A DNA stretch of 64,000 nt from an uncultured Myxococcales bacterium (lineage in GTDB: Bacteria > Myxococcota > Myxococcia > Myxococcales > Myxococcaceae), in contig CALJKW010000052.1 of assembly GCA_937980205.1 (NCBI GenBank), forward strand, positions 186,001-250,000, written 5' to 3'. Positions 33,764 through 45,233 of this stretch are shown here, piece after piece. The translations under genes and the position numbers were made by a program. Position 1 is the first letter of the stretch, and every line of letters starts with the position of its first letter. The notes below the pieces were generated by a model. It did no database searches. It saw only the letters and a list, made by a program, of their open reading frames with translations, and was not told the origin of the DNA.

Positions 33764-36094
33764 GTGCTGGTCCGCCGTTCGCTGATTCTCCTCGTGGCCT
33801 GTGCCTGCTCGGGCAAGACGCCCCGCGAAGGCATCGAGGTCATCGTCGAGCTCGAGGCGCCGCTCGCCAGCACCTGCGCCCGCGTCATCGCCACCGGCGG
33901 CGGCGAGCCCGTCGAGACGAAGCCGATGCCGCTCGCCGGCAAGACCGAGCTCCACGTCGGCGTCGCGCGCGGCGCGCTGCCGCAGGACATCAGGCTGCAG
34001 GCGGTCGGCTACTCCGACGCGCAGTGCACCACGCGCACGGTGCCCGCCGAGCAGAGCGCGAGCGTCTCCGCGACGTTCCTCGCGAAGTTCCCCGTGGTGC
34101 GGCTCACGCTCGCCGGCTCCACGACGAACGGCGACGCGGGCACCGACCTCGACGGCGACGGCTTCCCGCTGCCCGCCGACTGCGACGACGCCGACGCGGG
34201 AGTGAACCCCTCGGCGCCAGAGCTCTGCGCGAACGGCTTCGACGAAGACTGCGACGGCCTCGTCGACTGCGCCGACGTGCCCGCCTGCAACGGCATGGGC
34301 TGCGGCATGCAGGGCACCTGCATGAACGGAGGCTGTCTCGCCCCGACCGAGCAGGGCCTCTGCGCCGACGGCCTCGACAACGACGGAGACGGCGTCCGCG
34401 ACTGCCTCGACTCCGACTGCCCCGCCGGCGCGACGTGCAGCGACTTCGACCGCTGCACGATGGGCGACGTCTGCGCCGGCGACGGCGGCTGCGCGCCCGC
34501 CTCGACGACGATGTGCACGGCTCCGAGCGCGTGCTTCATGCCGGTCGGCCAGTGCCTGCCCGACGCCGGCACGTGCGTGTTCACGCCGTCGGGAGCGACC
34601 ACCTGCGAGGACGGGCTGCGCTGCACGGAGGGCGACGCGTGCCTCGCAGACGGCGGCTGCGCCGGCACGCCGATCGCGTGCCCGGCGGGGACGGCGACGT
34701 GTCGCACGACGAACGGCGTCTGCCGCGAGGCGCTCGACGGCGGCTGCGACTACCCGCCGCTCGCGTCGGGCCCCTGCGACGACCTCGACGACTGCACGGT
34801 GGGCGACGGCTGCGACGGCGACGGCGGCTGCGCCGGCACGCGCGTGACGTGCACCGCGCTGCCGGGCGAGTGCTTCCAGTTCTCCGGCAACTGCAACGCC
34901 GACGGCGGCTGCGTGTACACCCCGCGGACCGGGCCGTGCGACGGCGGCGTCTGCGGCGCCGACGGCGGCTGCTCGACGGTCAACCCCTTCCCGTTCGTGC
35001 CGAGCAACTTCAGCCCGGCGGACCTGCCGGCGTCGTCCGGCAGCTACACCTTCGGCTGCGGCACGACCGTGCTCGACACCGTCAGCAACGACGGCGGCGT
35101 GCAGTGGATGAACCTGTGCGCGGGCCAGCAGGTGCCGAACAGCAGGCTCATCACCGTCGGCGGCCAGCAGGCGGTGCTCGTGCACTTCGGAGCGCTCACC
35201 GTCAACGGCGGCTCGAGCCTGCGCCTCATCGGCGGGCGTCCGGTCATCCTCGCGGTCAACGGTGCGGTCACGCTGAGCGGCAACATCGACGTGAGCAGCG
35301 TGCTCGCCGCGCAGCGCGGCGCCGGCTCGAACAACGACTGCCTGACGGCCCGCGGCGCCGACGGCATGGCGTCGGGCAGCCCCGAGACCGCGGGCGGCGG
35401 AGGCGGCGGCGCGTTCGGCGCCGACGGCGGCAACGGCAGCGCCGGTCAGAACGGCGGCCCGCGCGGGCTCGGCGGCACGTTCCGCGGCTCGGCGGACCTC
35501 GTGCCGCTGCAGGGCGGTTGCCAGGGCGGCAACGGCGGCCGCTCGAACGCGTCGTGGGGCTTCGGCGGCGCGGGCGGAGGCGCCGTGCAGCTCACCGCCT
35601 CGGGCCAGGTGCTGCTCAACGGCGGCGCGTACGTGACGGCATCCGGCTCGGGCGGCCGCGGGGGCCAGTTCGACCAGCGCATCGGCGGCGGAGGCGGAGG
35701 CAGCGGCGGCGGCATCCTCATCGAGGCGCTGCGCATTCAGCTCAACGGCGGCAGCGCCTTGACCGCCAACGGCGGCGCCGGCGGAGAAGGCAGCGGCTAC
35801 GGCGGCGCGATGTGGAGCGGCGTCGACGGCCAGGAGGGCTCGTACCTCACCGCGGTGCCTGCGCTGTGCGTCAGCATCGGCGCCTGCGGTGGAAACGGCG
35901 GCAGCGGCGGCGCGGGCACCACGGCCGCCGGCAACGGCGGCGCGCCCTCGACGTCGGGCTGTCAGTCGAACGTCCCGGGCGGCGGCGGTGGCGGCGGCGT
36001 GGGGCGCATCCGGCTCAACGCGGTGACGGGGTGCATGGTGAGCGGCGTCGTCAGCCCGCCCGCGAGCAGCAACGGCGCGCCCGGCTGCCCCTGA
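33764..36094 (+). CDS. MopE-like metal-binding lipoprotein with Gly-rich C-terminus
   Basis: The 776-residue protein starts at GTG (VLVRRSLILLVACAC, lipobox LVAC). After a beta domain it has DLDGDGFPLPADCDDAD followed by NPSAPELCANGFDEDCDG, the MopE-type putative metal-binding motif. Cys-rich units of the form CxxxDGGC repeat between about 230 and 420. The C-terminal part (about 540-770) is Gly-rich with GGGGGG tracts, as in many predicted surface filaments. It probably sits at the outer surface and binds divalent metal; neither is proven. A long hairpin follows the gene. Confidence 0.75.
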   Translation: MLVRRSLILLVACACSGKTPREGIEVIVELEAPLASTCARVIATGGGEPVETKPMPLAGKTELHVGVARGALPQDIRLQAVGYSDAQCTTRTVPAEQSASVSATFLAKFPVVRLTLAGSTTNGDAGTDLDGDGFPLPADCDDADAGVNPSAPELCANGFDEDCDGLVDCADVPACNGMGCGMQGTCMNGGCLAPTEQGLCADGLDNDGDGVRDCLDSDCPAGATCSDFDRCTMGDVCAGDGGCAPASTTMCTAPSACFMPVGQCLPDAGTCVFTPSGATTCEDGLRCTEGDACLADGGCAGTPIACPAGTATCRTTNGVCREALDGGCDYPPLASGPCDDLDDCTVGDGCDGDGGCAGTRVTCTALPGECFQFSGNCNADGGCVYTPRTGPCDGGVCGADGGCSTVNPFPFVPSNFSPADLPASSGSYTFGCGTTVLDTVSNDGGVQWMNLCAGQQVPNSRLITVGGQQAVLVHFGALTVNGGSSLRLIGGRPVILAVNGAVTLSGNIDVSSVLAAQRGAGSNNDCLTARGADGMASGSPETAGGGGGGAFGADGGNGSAGQNGGPRGLGGTFRGSADLVPLQGGCQGGNGGRSNASWGFGGAGGGAVQLTASGQVLLNGGAYVTASGSGGRGGQFDQRIGGGGGGSGGGILIEALRIQLNGGSALTANGGAGGEGSGYGGAMWSGVDGQEGSYLTAVPALCVSIGACGGNGGSGGAGTTAAGNGGAPSTSGCQSNVPGGGGGGGVGRIRLNAVTGCMVSGVVSPPASSNGAPGCP

Positions 36095-36120
36095 AGAGCA
36101 ACGCTTGCTCACTCGGCCTG

Positions 36121-36167
36121 CGCAACCCCGCGAGCCGCCGTGCCGCGCCCGTGGCTTCGGGGTTGCG
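36121..36167. terminator. Long hairpin between lipoprotein genes
   Basis: CGCAACCCCG and CGGGGTTGCG pair perfectly over 10 bp, and AGCC/GGCT extends the stem inside the 27-base loop. It lies in the 86-base spacer and could end transcription of the MopE-like gene or attenuate the next one. Confidence 0.5.
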
Positions 36168-36180
36168 AAGCGGGCACGCC

Positions 36181-36606
36181 ATGCGCTCGAACCTGCGAAC
36201 CCGTCTGCTCGTCTGCTGTGCACTGCTGCCCGTCGCCTGTGGCACCGAACCCGACGCGCCCGCCCCGGAAGCGCCGACCGAGGTGGCCACGCTCGAGCAG
36301 GAGCTGCTCGTGCAGTGCGCGCTGCAGCTTCCGCCGCAGCGGGACGACCTCATCATCTACACGCCGTTCCAGGCCCCGAACACCGCGCGCTGCTCGACGC
36401 GCAACTCGGGCACCACCACGGTGAAGGTGGCGAACTCGACGACGTTCGCCACGCGCGTGCGCATCGGCGCGTTCTTCTGGTGGGAAGACTTCGTGCTCGA
36501 CGGCTCGGGGCCGAACGCGACGCGCACGTTCCGCCGCGAGTTCTTCGGCATTCCGGTGAACTTCGAGATTCTCGGCAACGGCCGCGTCGGCGTCGCCACG
36601 TTCTGA
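36181..36606 (+). CDS. Small lipoprotein of unknown function
   Basis: The 141-residue lipoprotein (lipobox PVAC at Cys20) has a short acidic linker and a compact beta domain with two Cys in CALQLPPQ and ARCSTRNSG. The end (FEILGNGRVGVATF) suggests a beta sandwich. It has no recognised family. It lies between the two MopE-like genes on the same strand, 20 bases before the second. Confidence 0.6.
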   Translation: MRSNLRTRLLVCCALLPVACGTEPDAPAPEAPTEVATLEQELLVQCALQLPPQRDDLIIYTPFQAPNTARCSTRNSGTTTVKVANSTTFATRVRIGAFFWWEDFVLDGSGPNATRTFRREFFGIPVNFEILGNGRVGVATF

Positions 36607-36626
36607 ACACAGCGAGCGAGCCCGCC

Positions 36627-38425
<1,799 letters not shown>

Positions 38426-38429
<4 letters not shown>

Positions 38430-40417
38430 CCGCTGCGCCGTGGCTCGCGGTGCTGCTCGTCACGGCGGGCTGCAGCACCGCGGCGCCCGCGCCGCCGGCG
38501 GTCGAGGTGTCGCCGCTCGAGGTGCGCTGGGGCGAGACCGGCGCCTGGCAGTCGGTGCCGACGCTGCGCGACCAGCCGCCGGGGCGCGGCAGCGCGAACC
38601 TGCTCGAGGCGCGCTTCACGCTGCCTTCGGTGGACTGCGTCGACCCCGCGGTGCTGCTCACCACCTGCGCGTACCTCGTCTCTGCGCGCGTCGGCGGTCG
38701 CGAAGCTCCCTTTCATGGCTGCCTCATCCCCGTCAGCCCGGAGGAGGTCGGGCGCGTGGTCGAGCTGCGCCTCGAGTCGACGCAGCTGTTGCGTGAAGGC
38801 GACGTGCAGGTCGGGTGTCACGCGGCGCTGCGCCGCGCCGAGTCCCGCTCGGACCTCGGCGCGCTGTGGGTCGCGTTCGCGCTCATCGTCACCGGCGTGG
38901 CGCTCACGCTGCTCGCCCTGCGCGGCGGCTCCGAGGCGCTGGTGCTCGGCAGCGGGGCGCTGTTCTGCGTGAGCGTCGGCGTGCTGACGCTGCAGCAGAC
39001 GGCCCCGTCGCACGAGGTGAGCCCGGTGCCGCTGCCCGTCTTGCGCGCGGCGCGCGACGTCGCCGCGTTCGTCTACCCCGGGGCGTTCGCGGCGTTCGTC
39101 GGCTTCGCCGTGCCGGCGCGCGGGCGGTGGCTGTTCTGGGTCAGCGCCCTGATGGCGGTCGCCCTGCTGGCCGCGCTGGTGGGCGACCTCGCGTCGGTGC
39201 AGTCGCTCAGGGCGAGCGCGCGCTGGGCCTCGCTGCTCACGCTCGGTGTCATCGCTGCCGTGCTGGTGCACCTCGTTCGCAACGCGAGGTCCGACGCCGG
39301 CGCGCGAACCCTGCTCTTCGGCTTCGCCGTCACCGTCGCGTTCGCGGTGCCCGACGTGCTCTGGGGCGTCCTCGGGCGGCCGCTGTTGCCCACCAACGTA
39401 GGTCACTTCGGCCTCGTCGCGCTCGCCGGCACCATGGCGCTCGTGCTTCAGGACCGGTTCCGCGCTCGCGCCCGCGCCGTCGCGCAGCGCGTCGCCGACA
39501 TCGAGCAGCTCAACCAGGAGCTGCGCTTTCAGGTGGAGAACCGCTCGCGCGAGCTGCGAACGGCGCTCGCTGCCGAGCCTCCCGCCGCGCCGCGCGACGC
39601 CGTCAGCGGAGAGGTCATCGCCGGCCGCTACCGGGTCGACGCGCTGCTCGGCGAGGGCGGCATGGCGCGCGTGTACCGGGTCACCCGCCTGCTCGACGGC
39701 CGGGCCCTCGCGCTCAAGCTGATGAGCCGCGGCGGGACGCGCGTCGATGCAGCGCGGTTCGCGCGCGAGGGCGAGCTCGCCGCGCGGCTCGACCACCCGA
39801 ACCTCGTGCCCGTCGTCGACGTCGGCCGCGTCGAGGGCGGCCCGCTGTACCTCGTGATGGAGCTGGTCGAGGGCGACAGCCTCGACCGCCTGGGCTCGAA
39901 GTGGGGCGACACCCAGTGGGCGCTGCCGGTGCTCTCTGGCGTCGCGCGCGGGCTCGAGGCCGTGCACGCCGCGGGCATCGTGCACCGCGACGTGAAGCCG
40001 TCGAACGTGCTGCTCTCGAACGGTCTCGCGCGGCTCTCCGACTTCGGCGTCGCGCGGCCGGAGCCGGAGGGCGGGCCGCCCGACCCGGACTCGACCGCCA
40101 CCCGCGACGGCACGAAGCTCACCCAGACCGGCGCCATGGTCGGCACGCCGCGGTACATGGCGCCCGAGGTCGCCCGTGGAGACGGCGCCACGCGCGCCAG
40201 CGACGTCTACTCGTTCGGGCTGATGTTCGCGCAGGTGCTGACCGGCGAGTACCCGCTCGTCGAGCCTCCCTACGTCGCGGTGCTCGCCGGGCGCCCGCTC
40301 GAGCGCGCGCCGCTGCCGCGCCTGCCCGAGCACCTGCGCGGGCTCGTCGACCGCATGCTCGCCGAGCTGCCGGCCGAGCGCCCGACGATGGCAGAGGTGC
40401 GCGCCGCGCTGGGCTGA
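38426..40417 (+). CDS. Seven-TM receptor Ser/Thr kinase 1
   Basis: The order is: lipoprotein-type signal (lipobox TAGC at residue 16), a Cys-containing beta ectodomain (Cys71, 81, 99, 131), seven TM helices (about 143-345), a short coiled coil (355-378) and a kinase domain (401-660). Lys431, HRDVKPSN (520-527) and DFG (539-541) are intact, so it should be active. The layout is like 7TMR-DISM receptors but with a Ser/Thr kinase as output. No ATG, GTG or TTG gives a whole signal peptide: the frame starts at a CTG that overlaps the preceding stop, or at another CTG four codons upstream. The start is therefore uncertain. Confidence 0.82.
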
Positions 40418-40450
40418 AGGCCGTGGGCTTGAAATGATGCGCGCGCGTCA

Positions 40451-42523
40451 ATGGTCATCGGTGTCCACCGCGCGACGTTCTGCCTGGCGCTGCTGCTCGT
40501 CGCGGCGTGCGGCGGCCGGGCGGGAAGGCCCGACGGCGCGTGGCTCGGGCTGTCGAAGCCCCAGTGGCCGAAGGTCCCGCTCGAGGTCCGGTGGGGTGAA
40601 GGCCCGTGGCAGCCTGCCGCGTCGCTGACGCCGCAGCCTCCCGGGCGCGGTGACGCGACGTCGCTCGAGGCCCGCCTCGTCGTCGCGCCCAGCAGCTGCG
40701 TCGACCCCGCGCTCTGGGTGTCGACGTGCGTGTACCTGAAGGGCGCGACCATCGGCGAGCGCCGCGTCGAGTCGTCGTCGTGCTTCGTGCCGGTGCTGTC
40801 GTCCGAGGCGGGCGCGACCGCCGTGCTGCGCTTCCAGACCTCGCAGCACCTGCGCGAGGGCGACGTGCTCGCCGTGTGCCAGAGCGAGCAGCGCGCGTAC
40901 ATGTCGCGCACCGAGACGTGGGCGCTGTGGATTGCGTTCGCGCTGCTGCTCGCCGGGGTCTTCCAGCTGCTGCTCGTGCTGCGAGGCGGCAGCGAAGCGC
41001 TCACGCTCGCCGCGGCCGCGGTGTTCTGTGTCGGCGTCGGGCTGCAGCTGCTCCAACAGACGCACCTGCACGAGAACCTGCTCGCGCTCGACCCGCCGAG
41101 CCTGCGCGCCGCGCGCGACGTGGCGTCGTTCCTCTACCCCGCGGCGTTCGTCTTCTTCCTCTCGCGCATCGTGCCCGAACGGGCCCGGCCCCTGCGCGCG
41201 CTCGCGGTCGTCTTCCTCGGCGCGCTCGCGCTCGCGCTCGGCTTACAGCTCGCCGCGGTGGTGTCGCTGCGCGTGTCGTCGGTGGTGGCCGCCGCGCTGC
41301 AACTGCCGGCGATCGCGCTCGCGGTGATGCACCTGTGGCGGTCGCGCGTGAGCGACGCCGCGGCGCGGAAGCTGCTCATCGGCTTCGCCGTCTCGGCGCT
41401 GCTGTCGCTGCCGGACCTCGCGTGGACGCTGGGCCTGCACCTGTTGCCGCAGAACACCGCGCACTGGGGTGTGTTCGCGCTCGCGGCGACGATGGCGCTG
41501 GTGGTGCAAGACCGCTTCCGCGGCGCCGCGCTGGCGATGGAGCTGCGCCTCGGGCAGATCGAGCGGCTCAACGAAGAGCTGCGCTTCCAGGTCGAGGCGC
41601 GCTCGCGCGAGCTTCGCGGCACGCTCGCGAGCCTGCCGCCGCCGACCCCGCGCGACGCGCAGCGCGATGAAGTCATCGGTGAGCGCTACCGCGTCGAGGG
41701 CCTGCTCGGCAAAGGCGGCATGGCGAAGGTGTACCGCGTCACGCGCCTGATGGACGGGCGGGTGTTCGCGCTCAAGCTGCTCGGCGACAAGAGCTCGCGC
41801 GTCGACGCCGCGCGGTTGACCCGCGAGGCCGAGCTCGCGGCGCGGCTGCGCCACCCGAACCTCGTGCCGGTCGTCGACGTGGGCCTCGTGCCGAACGGGC
41901 CGCTGTACCTGGTGATGGAGCTCGTCGACGGCCACAGCCTCGACGCGCTGCGCCCGCGCTTCGGCGACGTCGCGTGGGGCCTCAACGTGCTCTCCGGCAT
42001 CGCGCGCGGCCTCGAGGCGGTCCACGCGGCCGGCGTCGTGCACCGTGACTTGAAGCCGTCGAACGTGCTGCTCGGCGGAGGCGTCGCCCGCCTCGCCGAC
42101 TTCGGCGTCGCGCGCCCCGAGGCCGAGCTGCCTGCCGAGCTCGACAGCGCCGCGACGGCGCCGCGCGGTGCGCCGCAGACCGACGCGCTCACGCAGACCG
42201 GCGCGCGCGTCGGTACTCCCCGGTACATGGCGCCCGAGGTCGTGCGCGGCGAGCCCGCGACCCGCGCGAGCGACGTGTTCTCGCTGGGGTTGCTCGCGTG
42301 GGAGCTGCTCACCGGTCAGTACCCGCTCGTCGAGGCCCCGTACCTCGCGCAGCTGGCGCACCGGCCGCTGCAGCGCGTGACGCCGCTTCCGCGCGAGGTG
42401 CCGCTGGGCGCGCTGCTCGAGCGGATGTTGGACACCGACCCCGCGCGGCGGCCCACCGCGACCGAGGTGCGCGAGGCGGTCGCGGCGGCGGCCGCTCCGG
42501 AGTACACGGAGGCCGCGCCGTGA
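40451..42523 (+). CDS. Seven-TM receptor Ser/Thr kinase 2
   Basis: The 690-residue paralogue of the upstream kinase has the same order: lipobox VAAC (Cys20), ectodomain with Cys83, 93, 111 and 143 in equivalent spacing, seven TM helices (about 157-352), coiled coil (365-390) and a complete kinase (413-670) with Lys442, HRDLKPSN (531-538) and DFG (550-552). RYMAPE closes the activation segment. Two tandem receptors could form a heteromeric sensor. The stop overlaps the GTG of the FHA activator, so output through that protein is likely. Confidence 0.88.
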   Translation: MVIGVHRATFCLALLLVAACGGRAGRPDGAWLGLSKPQWPKVPLEVRWGEGPWQPAASLTPQPPGRGDATSLEARLVVAPSSCVDPALWVSTCVYLKGATIGERRVESSSCFVPVLSSEAGATAVLRFQTSQHLREGDVLAVCQSEQRAYMSRTETWALWIAFALLLAGVFQLLLVLRGGSEALTLAAAAVFCVGVGLQLLQQTHLHENLLALDPPSLRAARDVASFLYPAAFVFFLSRIVPERARPLRALAVVFLGALALALGLQLAAVVSLRVSSVVAAALQLPAIALAVMHLWRSRVSDAAARKLLIGFAVSALLSLPDLAWTLGLHLLPQNTAHWGVFALAATMALVVQDRFRGAALAMELRLGQIERLNEELRFQVEARSRELRGTLASLPPPTPRDAQRDEVIGERYRVEGLLGKGGMAKVYRVTRLMDGRVFALKLLGDKSSRVDAARLTREAELAARLRHPNLVPVVDVGLVPNGPLYLVMELVDGHSLDALRPRFGDVAWGLNVLSGIARGLEAVHAAGVVHRDLKPSNVLLGGGVARLADFGVARPEAELPAELDSAATAPRGAPQTDALTQTGARVGTPRYMAPEVVRGEPATRASDVFSLGLLAWELLTGQYPLVEAPYLAQLAHRPLQRVTPLPREVPLGALLERMLDTDPARRPTATEVREAVAAAAAPEYTEAAP

Positions 42524-44274
42524 ACCTCGACGACACGCGAACCCGCGACGAACGTGCGCCCGGCGCCGCCGGCCGCCGGGCCTGGCTGCTCGTCTTCGAG
42601 GCCGACACCTCGCGCGTGGTGCCGCTGCCGGACGACGGCGAGGTGTTCATCGGCCGCGCGGCGGAGTGTGAGGTGTGCCTTCAGGACGACGGCGTGTCGC
42701 GGCGGCACGCGCGCCTCGAGGTGAAGCACGGGCTGGTCACGCTGTCCGACCTCGGCAGCCACAACGGCACGCGCGTCAACGGCCAGCGCGCCGGCGTCGA
42801 CGTGCAGCTCGCGGCCGGAGACTCCATCGCAGTGAGCGACACCACGCTGGTGCTGCACTGCGGGGCGCGCCCGGCGGCGCCTCGGCCGGTGCACTCGCAG
42901 CGCGGTTTTCGCGAGCGCCTCGCCGCGGAGCTCGAGCGCGCGCAGCGCTTCGAGCGCAGCTTCTGCGTGGCGTGCTTCAGGCCCGCGACCTCGCCCGACG
43001 CCGCAGGCCTCGAGGCCGTAGAGCGCAAGCTCCGCGAGACGTTGCGGGTGATGGACGCCGCCGCCTGGCTCGACGGCTGCCTCTACCTGCTCCTGCCCGA
43101 GGTCGAGGCCCCCGACGCGGCGGCGCAGGTCGAGCGCATCGTCGAGGCGCTCGCCGGCCTGCTGCGCGAGCCGCGGGGCGGCTTCGCGGTCTTCCCCGCC
43201 GACGGGCCCGACGCCGACACGCTGGTGCTCGCGGCGCGGCAGGCCGCCGCGGCGGCGGGCGAAGGTGCGCTCGAGTCCGCCGAGCGCACCGCGCGGCGCC
43301 TCGAGCTCGGCGACCGGCGCACCGTGCTGGTCGCCGACCCTTCGATGGCCGCGGTCTACGCGCTCCTCGAGCGGCTCGCGAAGGCCTCGCTCCCGGTGCT
43401 CGTGCTCGGCGAGACCGGCGTCGGCAAGGAGAACGCCGCCTACGCCGTGCACCACTTCTCCGCGCGCGCGAAGGGGCCGTTCGTGGGCATCAACTGCGCG
43501 GGCCTGCCCGAGACGTTGCTCGAGTCCGAGCTGTTCGGGCACGAGAAGGGCGCCTTCACCGGCGCGACGTCGCCGAAGCAGGGCCTGCTCGAGGCGAGCC
43601 ACGGCGGCACCGCCTTCCTCGACGAGGTCGGCGAGCTCTCCCTCTCGGCGCAGGCTCGGCTGTTGCGCGTGCTCGAGACGAAGCGGCTCACCCGCGTGGG
43701 CAGCGTGAAGGAGAAGGAGGTCGACCTGCGCGTCGTCGCGGCGACCCACCGCGACCTGCCGGCCGACGTGAAAGCAGGGCGGTTCCGCGAAGACCTGTAC
43801 TTCCGCCTCAGCGGCGCGGTGGTGAACCTGCCGCCGCTGCGCGAGCGCCGGCGTGAGCTGCCGCTGCTCGCGCGCATGTTCGTCGAAGCGGCAGCGGCCG
43901 CGGCCGGACGCCCGGCGCCGCTCATCTCCGGCCGCACGCTCGCGGTGCTCGCGCGCCACGACTGGCCGGGCAACGTGCGCGAGCTCAAGAACGCGATGGA
44001 GTACGCCGTCGCCACCTCGACCGGCGCGCTCATCGACCCCGAGCACCTGCCGGCGCAGCTGACCGGCGGGCCGGAGAAGGCGGCTGCGGTGGCCGGCAGC
44101 TCCAGCGGCTTCGTGCCGCTCGCCCTGGAGCTGAAGGAGCTCGAGCGCCGGCGCATGAAAGAGGCCCTCGAGGCCGCCGGGGGCGTGCAGACGAAGGCCG
44201 CAGAGCTCATCGGCATGCCGCGCCGCACGTTCGTGCTCAAGCTGAAGGAGCTTCGGCTGAGCGGCGGCAGCTGA
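42520..44274 (+). CDS. FHA sigma-54-dependent transcriptional activator
   Basis: The 584-residue activator starts at a GTG overlapping the kinase stop. FHA domain: about 41-90, with GR (45-46), SRRH and SHNGT for phosphothreonine binding. Residues 128-240 look like a degenerate GGDEF domain (RGFRERLAAELERAQRFE, then LDGCLYLLLPE where GGDEF would be). AAA+ domain: GETGVGKE (297-304), GAFTGA (344-349) for sigma-54 contact, and a Walker B FLDEV. A Fis-type HTH ends the protein. Phosphorylation by the two coupled kinases probably controls it. Confidence 0.9.
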   Translation: MNLDDTRTRDERAPGAAGRRAWLLVFEADTSRVVPLPDDGEVFIGRAAECEVCLQDDGVSRRHARLEVKHGLVTLSDLGSHNGTRVNGQRAGVDVQLAAGDSIAVSDTTLVLHCGARPAAPRPVHSQRGFRERLAAELERAQRFERSFCVACFRPATSPDAAGLEAVERKLRETLRVMDAAAWLDGCLYLLLPEVEAPDAAAQVERIVEALAGLLREPRGGFAVFPADGPDADTLVLAARQAAAAAGEGALESAERTARRLELGDRRTVLVADPSMAAVYALLERLAKASLPVLVLGETGVGKENAAYAVHHFSARAKGPFVGINCAGLPETLLESELFGHEKGAFTGATSPKQGLLEASHGGTAFLDEVGELSLSAQARLLRVLETKRLTRVGSVKEKEVDLRVVAATHRDLPADVKAGRFREDLYFRLSGAVVNLPPLRERRRELPLLARMFVEAAAAAAGRPAPLISGRTLAVLARHDWPGNVRELKNAMEYAVATSTGALIDPEHLPAQLTGGPEKAAAVAGSSSGFVPLALELKELERRRMKEALEAAGGVQTKAAELIGMPRRTFVLKLKELRLSGGS

Positions 44275-44794
44275 TCGCGCGCAGCAGCGGAACGTAGAGG
44301 CGGTCGACTCCGAGCTTCGCGAGCGCCACCTCGACGCGGCGTCCGGCGGCCCTGAGCCCCACGCCGAGCACCGGCGCAATCTGTTTGTTCGGAGCTCCGG
44401 CCGCGACGGCTTCGAGCGCGGCGCGCTCGGCATCGGTCAGCCGAAGGGGCTGCGGGCGCTCGAAGGCGATGAAGCGCACGGCGTCGCCGCGCCGCTCCGG
44501 GCCCGCGAGCTTGAAGCGACCCTCGAGCAGGCTCTGCCAGCTGCCCGGGGCGAGCGGCTCGGTAGGCGCGCAGGCGGCGAGCAGCTCGGCGCGGTTGTAC
44601 ACGTCCGCCTTCTCGAGCAGCGCGGCGAGCTGGTTCGCGATGGTGCGGCTGCTGCGGCCGCGGCGCGTGGCGATCTCCGCATTGGACAGACCCTCGAGCA
44701 CCAGCATCAACACCTCGCGCTCGGCGTGCGTGAAGCTGTCGGGAATCCGCAGCGCCTGGTGGGGCACCTCGATGACGTGGACGCGCGTGGCCAT
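44237..44794 (-). CDS. Protein of two tandem LuxR-type HTH domains
   Basis: The start MATRVHVIEVPHQALR gives 185 residues. The first HTH (FTHAEREVLMLVLEGLSNAEIA followed by TIANQLAALLEKADVYNRAEL) is a good GerE/LuxR match. The second (LRLTDAERAALEAVAAGAPNKQIA, LAKLGVDRLYV) keeps the frame of the fold but lacks some typical residues. There is no receiver or ligand domain. It overlaps the convergent sigma-54 activator by 38 bases. A perfect dyad upstream may be its own operator. Confidence 0.75.
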   Translation of the reverse strand: MATRVHVIEVPHQALRIPDSFTHAEREVLMLVLEGLSNAEIATRRGRSSRTIANQLAALLEKADVYNRAELLAACAPTEPLAPGSWQSLLEGRFKLAGPERRGDAVRFIAFERPQPLRLTDAERAALEAVAAGAPNKQIAPVLGVGLRAAGRRVEVALAKLGVDRLYVPLLRAISCRRSAEAPSA

Positions 44795-44864
44795 GGCGGA
44801 AGGGCCCGTGTTCACGCGCGGGGCCAGCGGGGTTGGCCGTCGCGCCCGCCGCTTGCGGCTTCGC

Positions 44865-44885
44865 GCTGAGCAGGTCTTGCTCAGC
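44865..44885. promoter_or_regulatory. Perfect dyad upstream of twin-HTH gene
   Basis: GCTGAGCA-ggtct-TGCTCAGC has 8-bp perfect arms with a 5-base spacer, in the divergent region between the twin LuxR-HTH gene and a lipoprotein gene. Size and symmetry fit a LuxR-type dimer site. Confidence 0.5.
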
Positions 44886-44957
44886 TGCAGGCGAGCGTTG
44901 CTCGCGCGTCGTGCGTGCACCAATGACCATGGCGAGCGACGGCCGCGCGCCGGCACC

Positions 44958-45233
44958 ATGCGCCGCATGAGAACGCTGATTGGAATTGGGCTGCTGGCCG
45001 GCCTCTTCGCGTGCGGCCGCGGCTACGCGCCGGACGGCTCGCTGGAGAACGGCGAGCAGTGCCGCGCGAGCAAGGAGTGCGCGTCGGGCTACTGCGAGCG
45101 GCTGGGCGGCAACGACTTCTCCACCTGCGCGAACCGCTGCAGGGTGAGCGGGGCGGCGTGCGGGCCGTCGGGCGCCCTCACGCGCGACTGCTGCTCGGGC
45201 TACTGCAGCCAGGAGGGGACGTGCGCCTTATGA
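44958..45233 (+). CDS. Small Cys-rich lipoprotein
   Basis: The frame encodes 91 residues from ATG at 44958; an ATG nine bases later (MRTLIGIGLLAGLFAC) is also good. After the lipobox FAC come ten Cys with spacing such as CRASKECASGYCERL and CCSGYCSQEGTC, a small disulfide-knot domain of the Dickkopf/EGF sort. The stop overlaps the next start (ATGA). Confidence 0.65.
   Translation: MRRMRTLIGIGLLAGLFACGRGYAPDGSLENGEQCRASKECASGYCERLGGNDFSTCANRCRVSGAACGPSGALTRDCCSGYCSQEGTCAL

Noticed and set aside
33500..36223. A 907-codon antisense frame over the MopE-like gene
   Set aside because: It is low-complexity Ala/Arg/Val, as expected opposite Gly/Asp/Cys-rich coding DNA.
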